Shown: positions 48,725 through 59,200 of the stretch, piece by piece | Layout: each line of letters starts with the position of its first letter | Position numbering within the stretch: the first letter of the stretch is position 1 | Source of the DNA: Nymphaea colorata | Taxonomy: Eukaryota > Streptophyta > Magnoliopsida > Nymphaeales > Nymphaeaceae | NCBI RefSeq assembly: GCF_008831285.2 | Contig: NC_045142.1 | Span: 26,487,876-26,551,875, forward strand | Reading direction: 5' to 3' | Length of the DNA stretch: 64,000 nucleotides | Position numbers and translations under genes: made by a program | The notes under the pieces: generated by a model | Databases searched by the model: none | What the model was told of the DNA's origin: nothing | The model's input: only the letters and a program-made list of their open reading frames with translations

Positions 48725-49717
48725 ACAAGAAGAAACTGAGGAGAAGAAGCCGTAGCCAAAATGGTTTGCACGGCCTCTATTTATAATCTCATTTTCAGAA
48801 TTCTAAGAGTCTTCAATCGTAGAATCCTAGGAGATTTCACAAACTCCAAGGACATTAATTACATCATAGAAACCTAAGAGACTTCACATATTACAAGGAT
48901 ATTAACTACAACATAGAATCCTAGGAGACTTCCCATATAACAAGGATATTAACTATAACATAGAATCCTAGGAGACTCTTCACATGTTACAAGGACATTA
49001 AATATTTTAACACATTCTACAAGGAGGTGGAATCCTAAGAGACTCCTCTTCAACGTGCTGGTGAAGGATTTATATTTTAACAATCATTACCGCCAGTTCA
49101 ACTGAGACAGTAACTGCTGAATGTTCAGAGCTTTCAGTTTATTTCTTCAGTTTTATGTGGCATGCCATCAGCCAGTTCCATTTTCAAACCATGATATGAT
49201 CTTCTAATTGACAAAGTTGTGATTCCAAAAATAACATTCTTTGGAGTCTCACCGTTTCCCAATTTGTCATTTATTTTGAAATTAAATTGATGTTATGTTT
49301 TTTTTTATTAAATTGATAATATATTTCATTTTTTGATTTGTTATTATTGCAGACCCCTCGAATGCACAGATGATAGTGCAGTCTGGAGGGATCCCCCTGA
49401 TTATACAATGTCTATCAAGTCCAGTGAAAAACACAGTATATCTTTTAAACTCCAATATTCAAGGTTGAAGTTGAGTTCTTTTGTGAAGTGGAGAACACAT
49501 GCCCAGTAATGTACCTGGAACAAATGTTTTGTTTTATTTTCAGGTTAATTATGCTCTTGCTGCTCTGTATTATCTATGCGATCCAGGTACTAAAACAGAG
49601 ATTTTGAAGCCTGAAGTTATTGAACTAATCAGACGATATTCGAAGGCAGAGGCAGTGAATGTTACTTTCAGCAACCTCGCGAAAGCATTTTTGGAGAGAC
49701 ATGTTGACGGATCGTAG
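42342..49717 (+). CDS. Armadillo repeat protein, ARMC7 type
   Basis: The coding exons are 42342–42413, 43031–43067, 43201–43274, 43368–43461, 49353–49435 and 49544–49717, giving 177 residues. The family start MFTNDARQLGRTGKYGTPR is present. Armadillo-like helices follow: KIVAHLANFAYDPYN, LNVMELFLDCITEPNEKLIEF, GGICNACV, GGIPLIIQCLSSPVKNT, VNYALAALYYLCDP, and a C-terminal FSNLAKAFLERH. The length is near that of human ARMC7 (about 200). ARMC7 homologues are small, near-universal eukaryotic proteins. In animals ARMC7 has been linked to late spliceosome factors; the plant role is not established. Intron 4 is 5.9 kb because a Copia element sits in it. Without the element and one target copy the intron would be about 400 bp. 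All splice sites and phases are intact, so the gene is probably still functional. Confidence 0.88.
43600..44061 (-). repeat. 3' LTR of the young Copia element
   Basis: Matches 48593–49082 almost perfectly; the GA tract is shorter by 28 bp. The polyprotein stop codon (44056–44058) lies inside its first six bases. Confidence 0.95.
44056..48372 (-). CDS. Ty1/Copia gag-pol polyprotein, intact
   Basis: The polyprotein has 1438 residues from MENLSHSG. The frame stays open upstream into the LTR, but that part is the GA tract and primer site, so this ATG is preferred. The domains are in Copia order. A UBN2-type Gag occupies about 15–260. The zinc knuckle is C273-x2-C276-x4-H281-x4-C286, and the protease motif is D339-S-G. 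The integrase HHCC is H499/H504/C533/C536, and its DD35E core is D563, D626 and E662. The RT has D1029 and YVDD at 1114–1117. RNase H has D1282, E1323 and D1358, ending at TKGL near 1413. No stop or frameshift was seen. It would make virus-like particles, reverse-transcribe element RNA and integrate the copy. Integrase before RT places it in Copia rather than Gypsy. The lineage within Copia was not assigned. Confidence 0.95.
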   Translation of the reverse strand: MENLSHSGMSSSFLPHLITEKLNHENYLIWKRQIMPFIRSQGLFGHLDGSTKAPPISVLQEIKNEAGEVIAVHEDNNPEHAMWMRRDQSLVAYILSTLSQQVLLSVSDDCTAEELWETLADTFSQISEARIMYLKKEFQNLSKGSTSIMDYLGRIKAVADQLAASGNNISDKEKVQQTLNGLGHDYHAFITALEVLPVLPSFNELQGKLLQHEMNMKRVIERTDQGNSQNVLAMNVKFGKSHGNSNHGGRGILPTPHNQGMSPLDTSRKIPICFQCNKKGHMKAQCWFNPQNKNKGVRHDYKQGGQSSKSTAEDMQQLLMAAFSKMTIKQNEQGEWFLDSGAATHVTGNAGKLTNLSPHYGRSCIITGDGKSHPITHIGNAHIPLSSSSLSLSNVVLAPNIKKNIISISKLIDDTSSSVEFTPSSVYVKDLQTKKMFARGERQGNMYVLKECLPKDSSTFDIGLKTFSLSHNASSVPSSCHFQSKVRGPNQFLESDLWHSRLGHCGRHFIEKLVTDSLIPRSSLPLTSSVKKCSSCGLCKSHVLPFHNINQRASKPFETIFSDVWGPAPIDSMSGSRYYVLFIDSYSRFTWIYFMKHKSEVPHIFRNFYAMIQTKFSSNVVHFQCDGGGEYSSLDFIEFLREKGITRQISCPYTPQQNGVVERKHRHIVESAMSMMHDTNVPISLWTEAFHTAVYIINCLPMTLLMSKSPYFTLLGKQPDYKNLKVFGCVCYVHVDAALRNKFQDKAIQCRFVGYADEYKGFRCYDPTTKRIKTSRNVIFDEHSFDNTNEMPMTIESYDPWTSTQLFNADPVIENDVPQSEDSERAIQPSDMAQSENQEDPTQSLSHHENNNEQSNDAHRYSGLIYSRRLRDRDAHSEEDNMPHLRRSQRIRHPIHRWVSYDSLSLDFQLFMAKVGKEEEPTSFDEASKSHHWRKAMKEEMDALHECGTWEIVPRPHEKNVVGSKWVYKIKYKPDGSIERHKARLVAKGFTQQYGEDYDETFSPVIKMGTIRVIISLAVEYGWRLHQMDVKNAFLHGDLREEVYMEQPPGYTKGDSHAWVCKLRKSIYGLKQASRSWFDSFSCKVQECGFRRCPLDHSLFIYRKENIFTLLLIYVDDIVITGNSEKHIEEAKVLMMQNFKMKELGDLRFFLGVEIDRHNNRLTLTQQKYTLDLLKKSGMSDCKPVGTPSVLNQRLSAQDGELYEDPTQYRSIVGALQYLTFTRPDIIYAVNQVSQFMHAPRDTHMDAVKRILRYLKGTAGDGLVYGKSENITTGHQLMTFTDADWAGDPDQRKSISGFCIFIGRNLVSWSCRKQKAVARSSTEAEYRCMAAGTAEVTWVRHLLEDIGEKIKTSMLMCDNQSAINIAFNPVQHGRTKHIEIDQHFVRQKVEDKEIQPIYVRTDEQVADLFTKGLTKERFWFLKGKLYMVQNHAQLEGGC
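44062..44073 (-). other. Polypurine tract of the young Copia element
   Basis: CTTGAGGGAGGG lies directly before the 3' LTR TGTTAA on the minus strand. It is the plus-strand DNA priming site and encodes the last residues of the polyprotein. Confidence 0.85.
48581..48592 (-). other. Primer-binding site (tRNA-iMet) of the young Copia element
   Basis: On the minus strand TGGTATCAGAGC follows the 5' LTR end (…TTCTATCA) with no gap. It is the canonical plant Copia primer site, intact. Confidence 0.92.
48777..48785 (-). promoter_or_regulatory. TATA box of the young Copia LTR promoter
   Basis: TATAAATAG on the minus strand, about 38–46 bp downstream of the 47-bp repeat array. Transcription would be expected to start near 48750. 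The same motif is at 43755–43763 in the other LTR. Confidence 0.7.
48823..49010 (-). repeat. Four 47-bp tandem repeats in the LTR U3
   Basis: Units begin at 48823, 48870, 48917 and 48964 with the shared theme AATCCTAGGAGACTTC…AAGGATATTAACTA. All four are imperfect copies. They lie upstream of the TATA box, where enhancer repeats sit in other plant Copia LTRs. An enhancer role here is inference. Confidence 0.8.
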
Positions 49718-50905
49718 TGAAGAATTGATTCTTAACCATGGACTTTGGTACTTCTTCAGTATTGATATCTGGAGCTAGACTTTAGATTGATTGGCCAATG
49801 CACATCCATCAGAGCAATGCGAGGAAGGATTGAAATGTTAAAGGGAAATCTACCAGTATTTGATCTGTCAGGTCAATTATTTAGGCCGGCATCTTCTCAT
49901 CAGATCTGTATCTGCTTGACTGTTGATCTTGTCGATCAATCAGCCCATTGCTACTGCAGGCTTCACTGAGGATCTTTCAGATAAGAAGTAACTTGGGATT
50001 CCCAGATTATATACTGTGAAGATCGTTTCCAACCAGTGGGAAATCACCCAGATTCTACACTTTCTGATTTCAAAAAAAACAATTATGGCCCAGTGGGATT
50101 CCCTTTTCTTTCTTGGACATGCGGGAATACACCATGTGGGATTCGAAATTTAGACGACTTGATTATGCTAGAACAATATCTGCCATCGGCTTGAGATTTT
50201 CCTTTGGAATGTGAAACAAGGTTATGAAAAGTGAGCTGGACATTTTCTTTTGAAAAATAAGCAGATACTGTGGTGAAGTGCTTTCCATCAAGATGGAGAA
50301 ACCGCTTTTTCCAATAGATTCTTTTGGCACATAAAGGGGGTTCTGTCGGAAGTCCTTGATTCACATGGCACCATTTATGGCAAAGATTTTGCCTAAGGGC
50401 TAGCTACTTTTTTGTACACAGACTGCCTTCTCTATGCTGTAGGGCAAGGCAATTCCTTTCAAACTGCTTAAGGAGGTTAGTTAGGGAACATATGACATCA
50501 ACGACTGCAGTAGGAAAAAGAAGCAGAAGAAGAAGAAAATTTGAACGACCAAAAAGATTGTAGTAAGCAGACAGTAGGTCTAAATTTGAGTACATTTTCC
50601 CAGCAGGCATTGCATCGGAAAACTGAAAATACATTTTCTTATAAATGAATTTAATGACGTTAATTCGTTTGCATGATGCTGGCAGTGAGGAAATAATTCA
50701 AAGTATAACCAACAAGCTTAAAGATGATTATGTCTCGATGGAAGCGATGGCTGGTATGGTCTGAATACAGTTTGATGCGAACTTGACGGCTAACGCCTTA
50801 TCAAATTAGCTTCATCAAAGTGAGAAGAGGTCCTTCCTGCTAGTTCAAGGATGAAGGCATAATGGGTCTTTGCTTGTTTGATTGGATGAATGGTGGCCTT
50901 CTAAG

Positions 50906-51121
50906 CAGTGGCGGAGCCAGGATTTTTATGCCAAGGGGCACTTGAGTTGACGACATAAGTTTGGTGTAGGCATGGCACTTGAGTTGGCGACATAAGTTTA
51001 GTGTAGGCATAGCATGCAATTTTTGAGTCGTGACAACGTGATCTTGAGACGCTATAATATGATTTTTGTTGGGCTGATGTAGGCAATTGCCCACACCAGC
51101 CAACAAGTGGCTCAGCTACTG
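50906..51121. mobile_element. hAT MITE (Tip100-like ends), 216 bp
   Basis: The left end CAGTGGCGGAGCCAGG pairs with the reverse-complemented right end CAGTAGCTGAGCCAC. The flanks CTTCTAAG (50898–50905) and CTTCCAAG (51122–51129) form an 8-bp target duplication with one mismatch. It shares ends with the MITE at 7518 but little internal sequence. It contains its own short direct duplication (GGCACTTGAGTTG…GACATAAGTTT, twice). Confidence 0.82.
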
Positions 51122-53085
51122 CTTCCAAGAATGCTTGCATCCAGGCAGGCAGAACGAATGAACACCCTGCTTCCAATTCCAAGAATGCTTGCATCCAGGC
51201 AGGCGGAACGAATTAACACCCTGTTATGGCATAGAAACACCTCCTTTTCTTGAGGAACACTTCTAATGAGTATTAGGCACTTCCTCTCCATCCGTGAAAC
51301 AGTAACGCACTGTTATGACATATATAAACACCTCCCTTGTGTTCTTGAGGAACGCCTTTTATGTGTTTTGGGCATTTCAACAATATCCATAGAATATGTG
51401 GAAGGGTAACACTGCCATGCATAGAAACACCTTCCTTTATTTATTGGGGAACAGTTTATCTGTAACAGGCCTCTTTATGTTTGGACATCAGTCCAAAAGT
51501 CGTACTCATATTGTCTTGGTTAGCCTTCGACAAAATTTAGAGTTCTTCTAGGGCCATTTGGCATTCGAAACAGCATGTTATTCTTTCATGAATTTGCTTC
51601 AAAATGTTATTCTTTCATGAATTTGCTTCAAAATTGAAGTAGATTCATGTAACATTTTTTTTCATGTGTTTCTTATATCTATTCTAATTTTAGAGTAATT
51701 CATGAAACACTCACATGGTGTACCTAATACAAAACAGCCACTTCAGGATGCGTGAAGGAGGTCTTGCCGTAAGTGACCAGGCTTTTACTTTTCCGCTAAT
51801 TCATCAACCGTACGTCTTCGTGATTTCTTATCATAAATGCATAATAGTCATCACATGTTAGAGATGAAAAAAGTGTATTCTGTGGTTCATCATAAAAGTC
51901 AACACTTCAAACATATGATCGACAATCACAGGCACGATCTTTGAAGCTAAAAGCGAAGACCAAGAAACCATCACAGATATCACTTTCACAACCTGTAACT
52001 GAAAATGGTTAGATTCACAGTAATCCGTTTGATTCCGATTAACCATAAAAAAAGGGAAACATATATTTATTTAGCATTAAAGTAGGTTGGAGCCAGTGCA
52101 CTTCCACGTCGTGTGCTTATAGGAACCAACGCTGGTGCACATAGGAACAAAAATGATTTGAGCTCGATAATCTAAATACATTGAAATAAGATTTAGCCGA
52201 ATTTTGCCCTGCTAGAAAAACCAAATTAAAAAAACAACATATATAAATTTAAGTCCAGATACCAAATCGTAGTTCGTATCGAATGAGTAGGTAAAGGAAC
52301 CACTTCTATGTCCAATGTCTAGCTGCACTACTCAAAGGTGGAGCCTGACAATAATCCCACATGAAGCTTTAGTTTTGGAGAGTGTGATGCTGTTTGGCAG
52401 TGTGGGTAGTTTTGCATCAAAGGCAGTTCATGTGCAATAATGTATGGTGAGGAACGTGGACCTTCACAAAGAAGAATTAAGAGGGAGACAAGTGATGGGA
52501 AGTCTTCATTCGTGTCCCGACATCCTAGCCATAATCCAGCCAAAGAGTCTTTACCTTTTTGCCTCCCCCCCCCCCCCTTACCTTTTGCTGACAACCTCAA
52601 ATAAGGGTAGCTATAATCACAAGCCCTGCTGTTAGTCAGGGTGCTTATTTAACTGAGGTGCCTCAGAGAGTCCTAAATTTGATCACTTGACTCTGCAATG
52701 CATCCATGTGCATTTTTATCGGCTGCTGCTGCTGCTCTCTGCATGTGCACGGATGTCTGTAAGCTTCAAGTTTGTTTATGCAAGATAAGCTGCTTATCAT
52801 GAGCCACCAAGTGGCTACAGCCTGTTTGTTGCTGCACTGTGACTATAAAGATGGTTACCTTTTTTTCTAGAAAAGCTTGCTGGTATATGCATTTGAAAGA
52901 ACAATTGACGGTGGAAGAAAGAAAGAGAGACGCTGGTTCAAAAGAGGGTTTTAAGGCACCGCGGCATGAGTCAAGCAGAAAAAGGAAAATCTTATATTCA
53001 AATGCCAGAAATTTCAATTCTCAAATGGTACTGTAAGATCATTGATACTGAATATTTCTTCTGCCAAAGAAATTGAAAATAAAAT

Positions 53086-53091
53086 TTTATT
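53086..53091 (-). promoter_or_regulatory. Candidate poly(A) signal of the PHD/RING gene
   Basis: AATAAA on the minus strand about 175 bases after the stop codon. Confidence 0.45.
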
Positions 53092-53264
53092 GATTTATAA
53101 TCACAGAATTGTCGGGTAAAAAAAATTTTACCGACAAAAATACTACATCTACACAGAATATTAATGGAAAAAATTTCAACAGCGCCCATGAAGCTCGTGA
53201 AACTAGAAAGAGGAGAAAAAAAGAACTGGCTTCCATAAAACGAGCCAACAAAGAATGGAGGTAC

Positions 53265-56200
53265 CTAAACGCGCGTCTTTGCAACTTCTTTTGCAATCCT
53301 GCCAACCACGTTGCGAACAAATTCATTAAAGCATTTGGAACAGCATTCATTTATTAAGATGCACAAACTAAAACCATCTGTTGCATGGTCACAGTTTGGC
53401 GGTTGAACCGATACAGCTTGACTTCTCGAGCACTTGATCCCGTAGGCTGCTAGGATTGTGTGTGTAGATCGTTTTGCAATGTCCTTGAAGTCACCACGCT
53501 CTGCCAATCAGTTAATCAATATCATTTTAATAACCTTTAACAAAGTATCAAACTTCATTCATGGTTGTCAAAAACAGAAGGGAAACTACAGCACAGTATC
53601 GAAGACCCAATTGATTGAGAGACAAACGAAACGGATACTAAAGAGACTCGAAGAAGGTCCAAATGCATTAACCCATTAAATTCCATAATTCTGCAAGAAT
53701 GTTGACAGCATTAGAAAGAATGGACACACTCGTCAACACATTGCGATACACCGTGTCTGCCATGGGACAATGATCATAACGTTCCATTTTAAGCCGAGTC
53801 CAAAATAAGTTGAAGATAGAAGTTCTATAGCATCTGTAAGACCAACAATTAGATCAATTGGTCTGGCCATAAGGCTCTATTCGTGAAAGTCATTTTCATC
53901 ATCAAGCGATTCAACTGGTCAATTAACATAAAGTGCAGTTATGAAGATTGAATTACACTAGTAGTATAAACACAAGGAATAGAGAGGACGTTATATAAAA
54001 CCAAGAACAAGAAAAACAAAGAAGCAGATGAAGGCCCCATATCAAAACGAACTTAACTCAAATATGGAATAAATTTAAGCAAAGATCAATAATATACATT
54101 TTTCCTTTGGCCAGACTACTTCATCAAAAGCACCAGAATCACCATAAGGAATAATCTCATAATACGTAAGGATTTTACTAAACAACCTGACTTGTGGTGC
54201 TAAACAACCGGACCTACTATTCTCGCTGAACTAACAAGGACCTGAAGCTCTCAACATGCCGTCAATTACAGCAACTCCACACATTGTTAGAGCATACAGT
54301 TTCAATCGACAAATCCTTCAAGATGAGATACTTTATGTCAAATATACGTTGCATGCTATACCTAAACATCTGCAGAAATGAAATTAGGTTCTTGGATAAA
54401 TTTCAAACGAAAAATATTTAGGATAAACAAGCCCTATACTGTTGAACCTGAAAATAGCACTATCACACTTAAATATTGTACCATTATCCTTACAAAGATC
54501 AAGGAAACAGAGACCCGGATTCTCACTGAAGTGCTGTCATTCGGTACCATTCAGATGGTGAGGTTATGGCTAAATCAAGCTGCCACAACTTCAAAATAAA
54601 TGATGTGATATTACAGGTAGCTAACAAATTATTTTGTGATTTGAAGGCTGCAGGCTGTTGCTTGTTGGTAACATTGTGACAACATTTGATGCTTAAGTGT
54701 CGACCACAATATTGGCAAGCGCCAAGCTGCCAATCTCTGTTCACCTGGCAAAAGAGTTCAACTTAAAACCTTCAAGTTGAAGAAGGTTAAGGTTCCAATA
54801 GCTGAGGTTCACCTCTGCTGACATAATCAGGCAAGGGTTCTGCCTAACCCAGCTTACCTATCAATAAAAGAGCAACAACAAACTTTATTACCATTCCTTT
54901 CAAATATCATTAAATCTAGGAAGATGTAATAACCAATGTAACAGTATTAACTATTATATCCACCTAGAGAAAACCTTCCAGAACTATCAAGTTGAAGAAG
55001 GTTAAGGTTCCAATATCTGAGGTTCATCTCTGCTGGCATAATCAGGCAAGGGTTCTGCCTAGCCCAGCTTACCTATCAATGAAAGAGCAACAGCAAACTT
55101 TATTACCAAACCTTATTAACATCCCTTTCAAATATCATTAAATCTAGGAAGATGCAATAACCAATGTAATAGTATTAACTATTAACTATTATATCCACCT
55201 AGAGAGTCCCTTCCAGAACTATCATGCATCCAATAGCTTCCTGCTGTTCATGATCCCAAGAAGGTTACACCTTGGTCTTACCAAAAAGGCACTAGAAACC
55301 GACAACCAACCATACGCTTGGCCCATGTTTGTACCATAAATTCCTGAAATCTAGTTTCTACTAGTACAACAAACATCACATGAGCTACTAAATCCCAATG
55401 GTCTGCCTTTCTTTCTGCATCCAAACATGTCAAAGCAGGGTGATACTCTGAAGTCTGAAGATAAGGCCGTATGGTAGTGACTCCAGTAAGACAGCTCACA
55501 TCACTGATCAGTCATCACCAAATTCATACAAGAAAATGATAAATAGCAACCACTACCTTGATCTGAAACCCAAGTTCTCACTGTTTATGCAACCATGTCT
55601 TTAACCACAAGACATTAAAGGAAAATCAGAAAGCTTCTTTTTTTAGTTGAAGGGCTTTACCAAAAACTAACCTAGTTGACCTTATTGCTATCTGGTGCCT
55701 AACTTTCTGCTCTTTCTGAGTGCCCCCTTAAGACCCTCCAATGGAAAATACATTTACACATGAATACCTTGTATGACAGATCTGCTCTTGGTTCTAGTAT
55801 CTTGAATCTCACCAGGGATTGGATAACCAATCAGCATACCATAGAGTGATTACAATAAGATTAGAATCAAGGACAATAGATGCTTTTGACTTTTCATTAA
55901 TCACATATAAGTTATGGTACCAGTTAAAATGATTGCAGATTTGAGTGCGCGCGTGTGTGTGTGTGTGTGTGTGTGTATGGCATGTCGTGCCCCATAGTAT
56001 TCTATATGTGCTTGAACACCCTAAAGGGTCAATGACGGGGCATCACATACTAAGGGGTAGAAACACAACTACGACTAGGATTGAAATAATAAAAAGCAAA
56101 GACAAGGCAGTTTCAAAAATTACCCAAATATTCATGCATCATTTCAGATTCACAAAAACGATCCTGAGCTTTTCTAATTTTTCTGACAACCCTTAACATT

Positions 56201-59200
56201 TCAAAGTGGGAAAATTGACACATCCCCTTTGATTTTGAATCAGGACTTCCTTTCTCTGAAAGTTGAAAAAACGGTTATCTACTTCCGAATTCTTCTCCCA
56301 TACAGAGGAAAAATTAATAAAAATCCCATAATGGCAATCACTTGAATTTAGGTCCTCCTAAGAAAGGTTCACCCTAAAACAAGTGAAGTGAATTGTGGCA
56401 TATTGTAAAAGTCAATATGCCACAATTCATGACAACCTAACAGATCAGGCAAATAAAATTCTTACATGGTAAGCAAAGAAGTAAACTAACAATACATAGA
56501 ATAAGTTTCAACATTTGATCTAAGAAGAGAATTCATAATAATTTGTCCATCTTAAAATCTTGCATTTGAAGCACTTGGAATAACAAAAAGTGTCTGTCGT
56601 TCAACATCACTTCACACCTATGTGACATAAGTACTGGTACGGACCATTTTCAAAAAACTTGAGTACGGAGGCACGTCCACATATATTTTATAATTATAGA
56701 TATGTATATTACTGTATTAAATAAATATAAATATATATATATAACAAAAATAAGAATTCAAACAATAAAAAAGCCACATGCATGATTCAAATTGTATAGA
56801 TTATGTAGAAGAAACTAATGAATAAAGTATAAAAGTAACAACCATACTAAAAATAAATAGAAAAAACAAAGAAAACCCTATTTTTTTGGACAGAAATGGA
56901 GTTAGTCAATGTTGACAGATCAAAAAAAAAGAAAGGATGAATACCATCATCCTTGGTATGTTGACCATACACAGGACATACCCATGGGCATCCCTATACC
57001 AATATCCGTACCCGTATGGTATGGGTGCTGCTCCATAAAAGCAGTATCCATGTGACGAAGCAGGAGTTCAAGAAAATGGCAATATGTTTGCATTGAAGAC
57101 AGGCAATTGACATATACAATTTCATACTCTGAGAGTACATGCTTCAGAAACATGCTAATATGTGGCAACTAAGACAAAAAGAAACATATCACACATTAGT
57201 CATGATAGTAAAACCAATACATCCACAAAAGAAAAGACCAGCTTAACAGAGAAGTACATACCTATATAGCCTTCTTTGACCAAAGCTTTTAGATGAGGTT
57301 TAACCAATGCACAAACTTGTTCTTTTGCATCATGCACCTGCGAACTGTCTGCATCATCATTCAGCACAATCCTAGGTTGTTCCTCCAGATCTTGCATTTC
57401 TTCGTACCACACTGCTCGTGGATGAGCTACTTTAGGCTCACAAGTGGAGATATTTTCATCAGAAAGATTATTAGAAGTGTAACTATTTGGGCATTGAACA
57501 GTAGTTCTCAATCCGCTCACGCTTGGAGACAAGTAACTTATGTGTTGCAGATGCTGAGACGAACTTTCTCCAAAGCTATCTATTACAGTGGAACTCGCAT
57601 ACCTGCCACTCTCATTAAAAAGGTAACCATCAGATCTATCACATTTTGATCTCCCAAGCTGCTCTTTCACTCCAAGATCCTGCTCCTCAGGTCTGATTGC
57701 ACTACTATTATAATTTCTATTTAATAATCTATTACTTACTTCAATGAAATTAGGCATCTCACTCATTCTATTACTAGTAAGCATTGAGTGTATCTGGCGC
57801 CGTAACCTGCGTCTGCCCATGACAGTAGAGGCACCTGCTCCTAAAGTAGGCGAAGTAGTTGCAGAATCCCCACAGACAGGAAACCTAGGAGCTGCATCAT
57901 TTATGTGGCAGGAAGGTTGGCTAACTGAAGTCCTTAAACATTGAGAACTAGGGCCAAAAAGTGAGGGAACATCAATATGAATGGCATTTTCAGGATATGA
58001 AATGCAATCAACAAACTGCTCTTGTACAGAACTGCGCAGTGGCCGCAAATTGGAAGATTCTGGATCAGAAGCTTTACAACCTTCACAGTACCAATTGCCT
58101 TCAGGAACTACCATCCCAAGACCAACACAATAAGTGTGAGCAGAGGAATCACAGATATCACAAAGCAGCATGAGGTTATCATCACCACCTTGGTGGCACT
58201 CCATACAAACTATATTGGCATAGGGATCAAGGTAACTCCTCAGCTCTTCTTCAGAAGGTTGGTAAACCTGTAAAAGTCCAAAAGAGAAAAAAATGAAAAG
58301 AAACAAATTGTCTTCAAAAGTAGCACAGGTAAATACAAAAAAAAGAAAAAAAACAAACAAACAATTCAGCTCATTCAATTAATTTCAACTAAATTGACCA
58401 GGAAATACTACAAAGAAAAGACGCTTCGTTGCAGTGCTTCTTGTTCTTGTATCTTGTTATTTAACAATATTGACAAAGAAATACAGATTGATGAAATGTC
58501 ATTCTTTTGAGACTAGAAATTTTATTGGTTTGGTTTCTTAACAGAGTAATCCAGAAAAACCAAGGGTGTGACTAGTGACACCTTCGCTGACAGTCGAAAT
58601 TGGGTTTGTGAAAACCCAGTTTTAACAAAATGCTGTTTTCAAAAGAGAATCCCACACGTAGACCAGGTTTTTGCCTTGTTGGCCAGTTTTAAAAACTGGT
58701 TAAAAAAGCAGGCTGTCACAAAACCTGGTTTCCACAATACATTGTTGAGGAGGGATTGAGTACAATGTCACCAATGTATTCCTCCTAAATAGCAAACATA
58801 TTTTACATATCATAATGGTAGTACTTGACAACATTCAATAATGGGAAAATCTTAGTATGTGACAGCCTCGATAAGGGCAAAATCAGAACATTATTTTGAC
58901 TGGTTCCTACTACAGTAACAGCAATATCCCAATGCCATTAGAATCTATGTAGGACATTACTAACATCCATCAGACTAGTTGCCTTTTATCATTGCCGACT
59001 ATTGCTATTGCTTAACCATCACAAATTCATTTTCCTTTTTGATATTTGCACTTCAAGAATGCTTAACCTGTGTCCAGTACAAACTATCCTCTCTTTTAGA
59101 TGATGATAACCACAGTTTGAAAAGGTTTAAAAGGTATGTTCAGACAAGTAGCATCTAGATTGTAAGGCTTGGAAATCAACTTGTTTGCCCTTTGTTACCT

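Larger units (their letters stand above)
43600..49082 (-). mobile_element. Full-length, young Ty1/Copia retrotransposon in an ARMC7-type intron
   Basis: The element reads on the minus strand, opposite to the host gene. The LTRs are 48593–49082 (5', 490 bp) and 43600–44061 (3', 462 bp), each with TG…CA ends. A 5-bp target duplication ATCAT lies at 43595–43599 and 49083–49087. The primer site abuts the 5' LTR and a purine tract abuts the 3' LTR. By eye the LTRs differ by one base (C/G near the TATA region) and by 28 bp in a GA tract. One uninterrupted polyprotein frame links them. All features of an autonomous Copia element are present, and near-identity of the LTRs implies a recent insertion. 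Confidence 0.95.
48593..49082 (-). repeat. 5' LTR of the young Copia element
   Basis: 490 bp, starting TGTTAAAATA and ending CTATCA on the minus strand. It holds four 47-bp tandem units (48823–49010) upstream of a TATA box, then a long CT tract (GA on the + strand) downstream. This layout suggests U3 enhancer repeats, core promoter and transcribed leader, in that order. Confidence 0.95.
49718..53264. other. Convergent spacer between the ARMC7-type and PHD/RING genes
   Basis: It should contain both 3' UTRs. It has a hAT MITE at 50906–51121, a direct duplication of about 50 bp at about 51125–51224 just beside it, and a poly(C) tract near 52566–52577. Open frames here show no known domain. Confidence 0.6.

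Noticed and set aside
48373..48771. Extension of the Copia polyprotein by 133 residues to an upstream ATG
   Set aside because: The extension translates the LTR GA tract, the LTR end and the primer site. The Gag family start fits the internal ATG at 48372.
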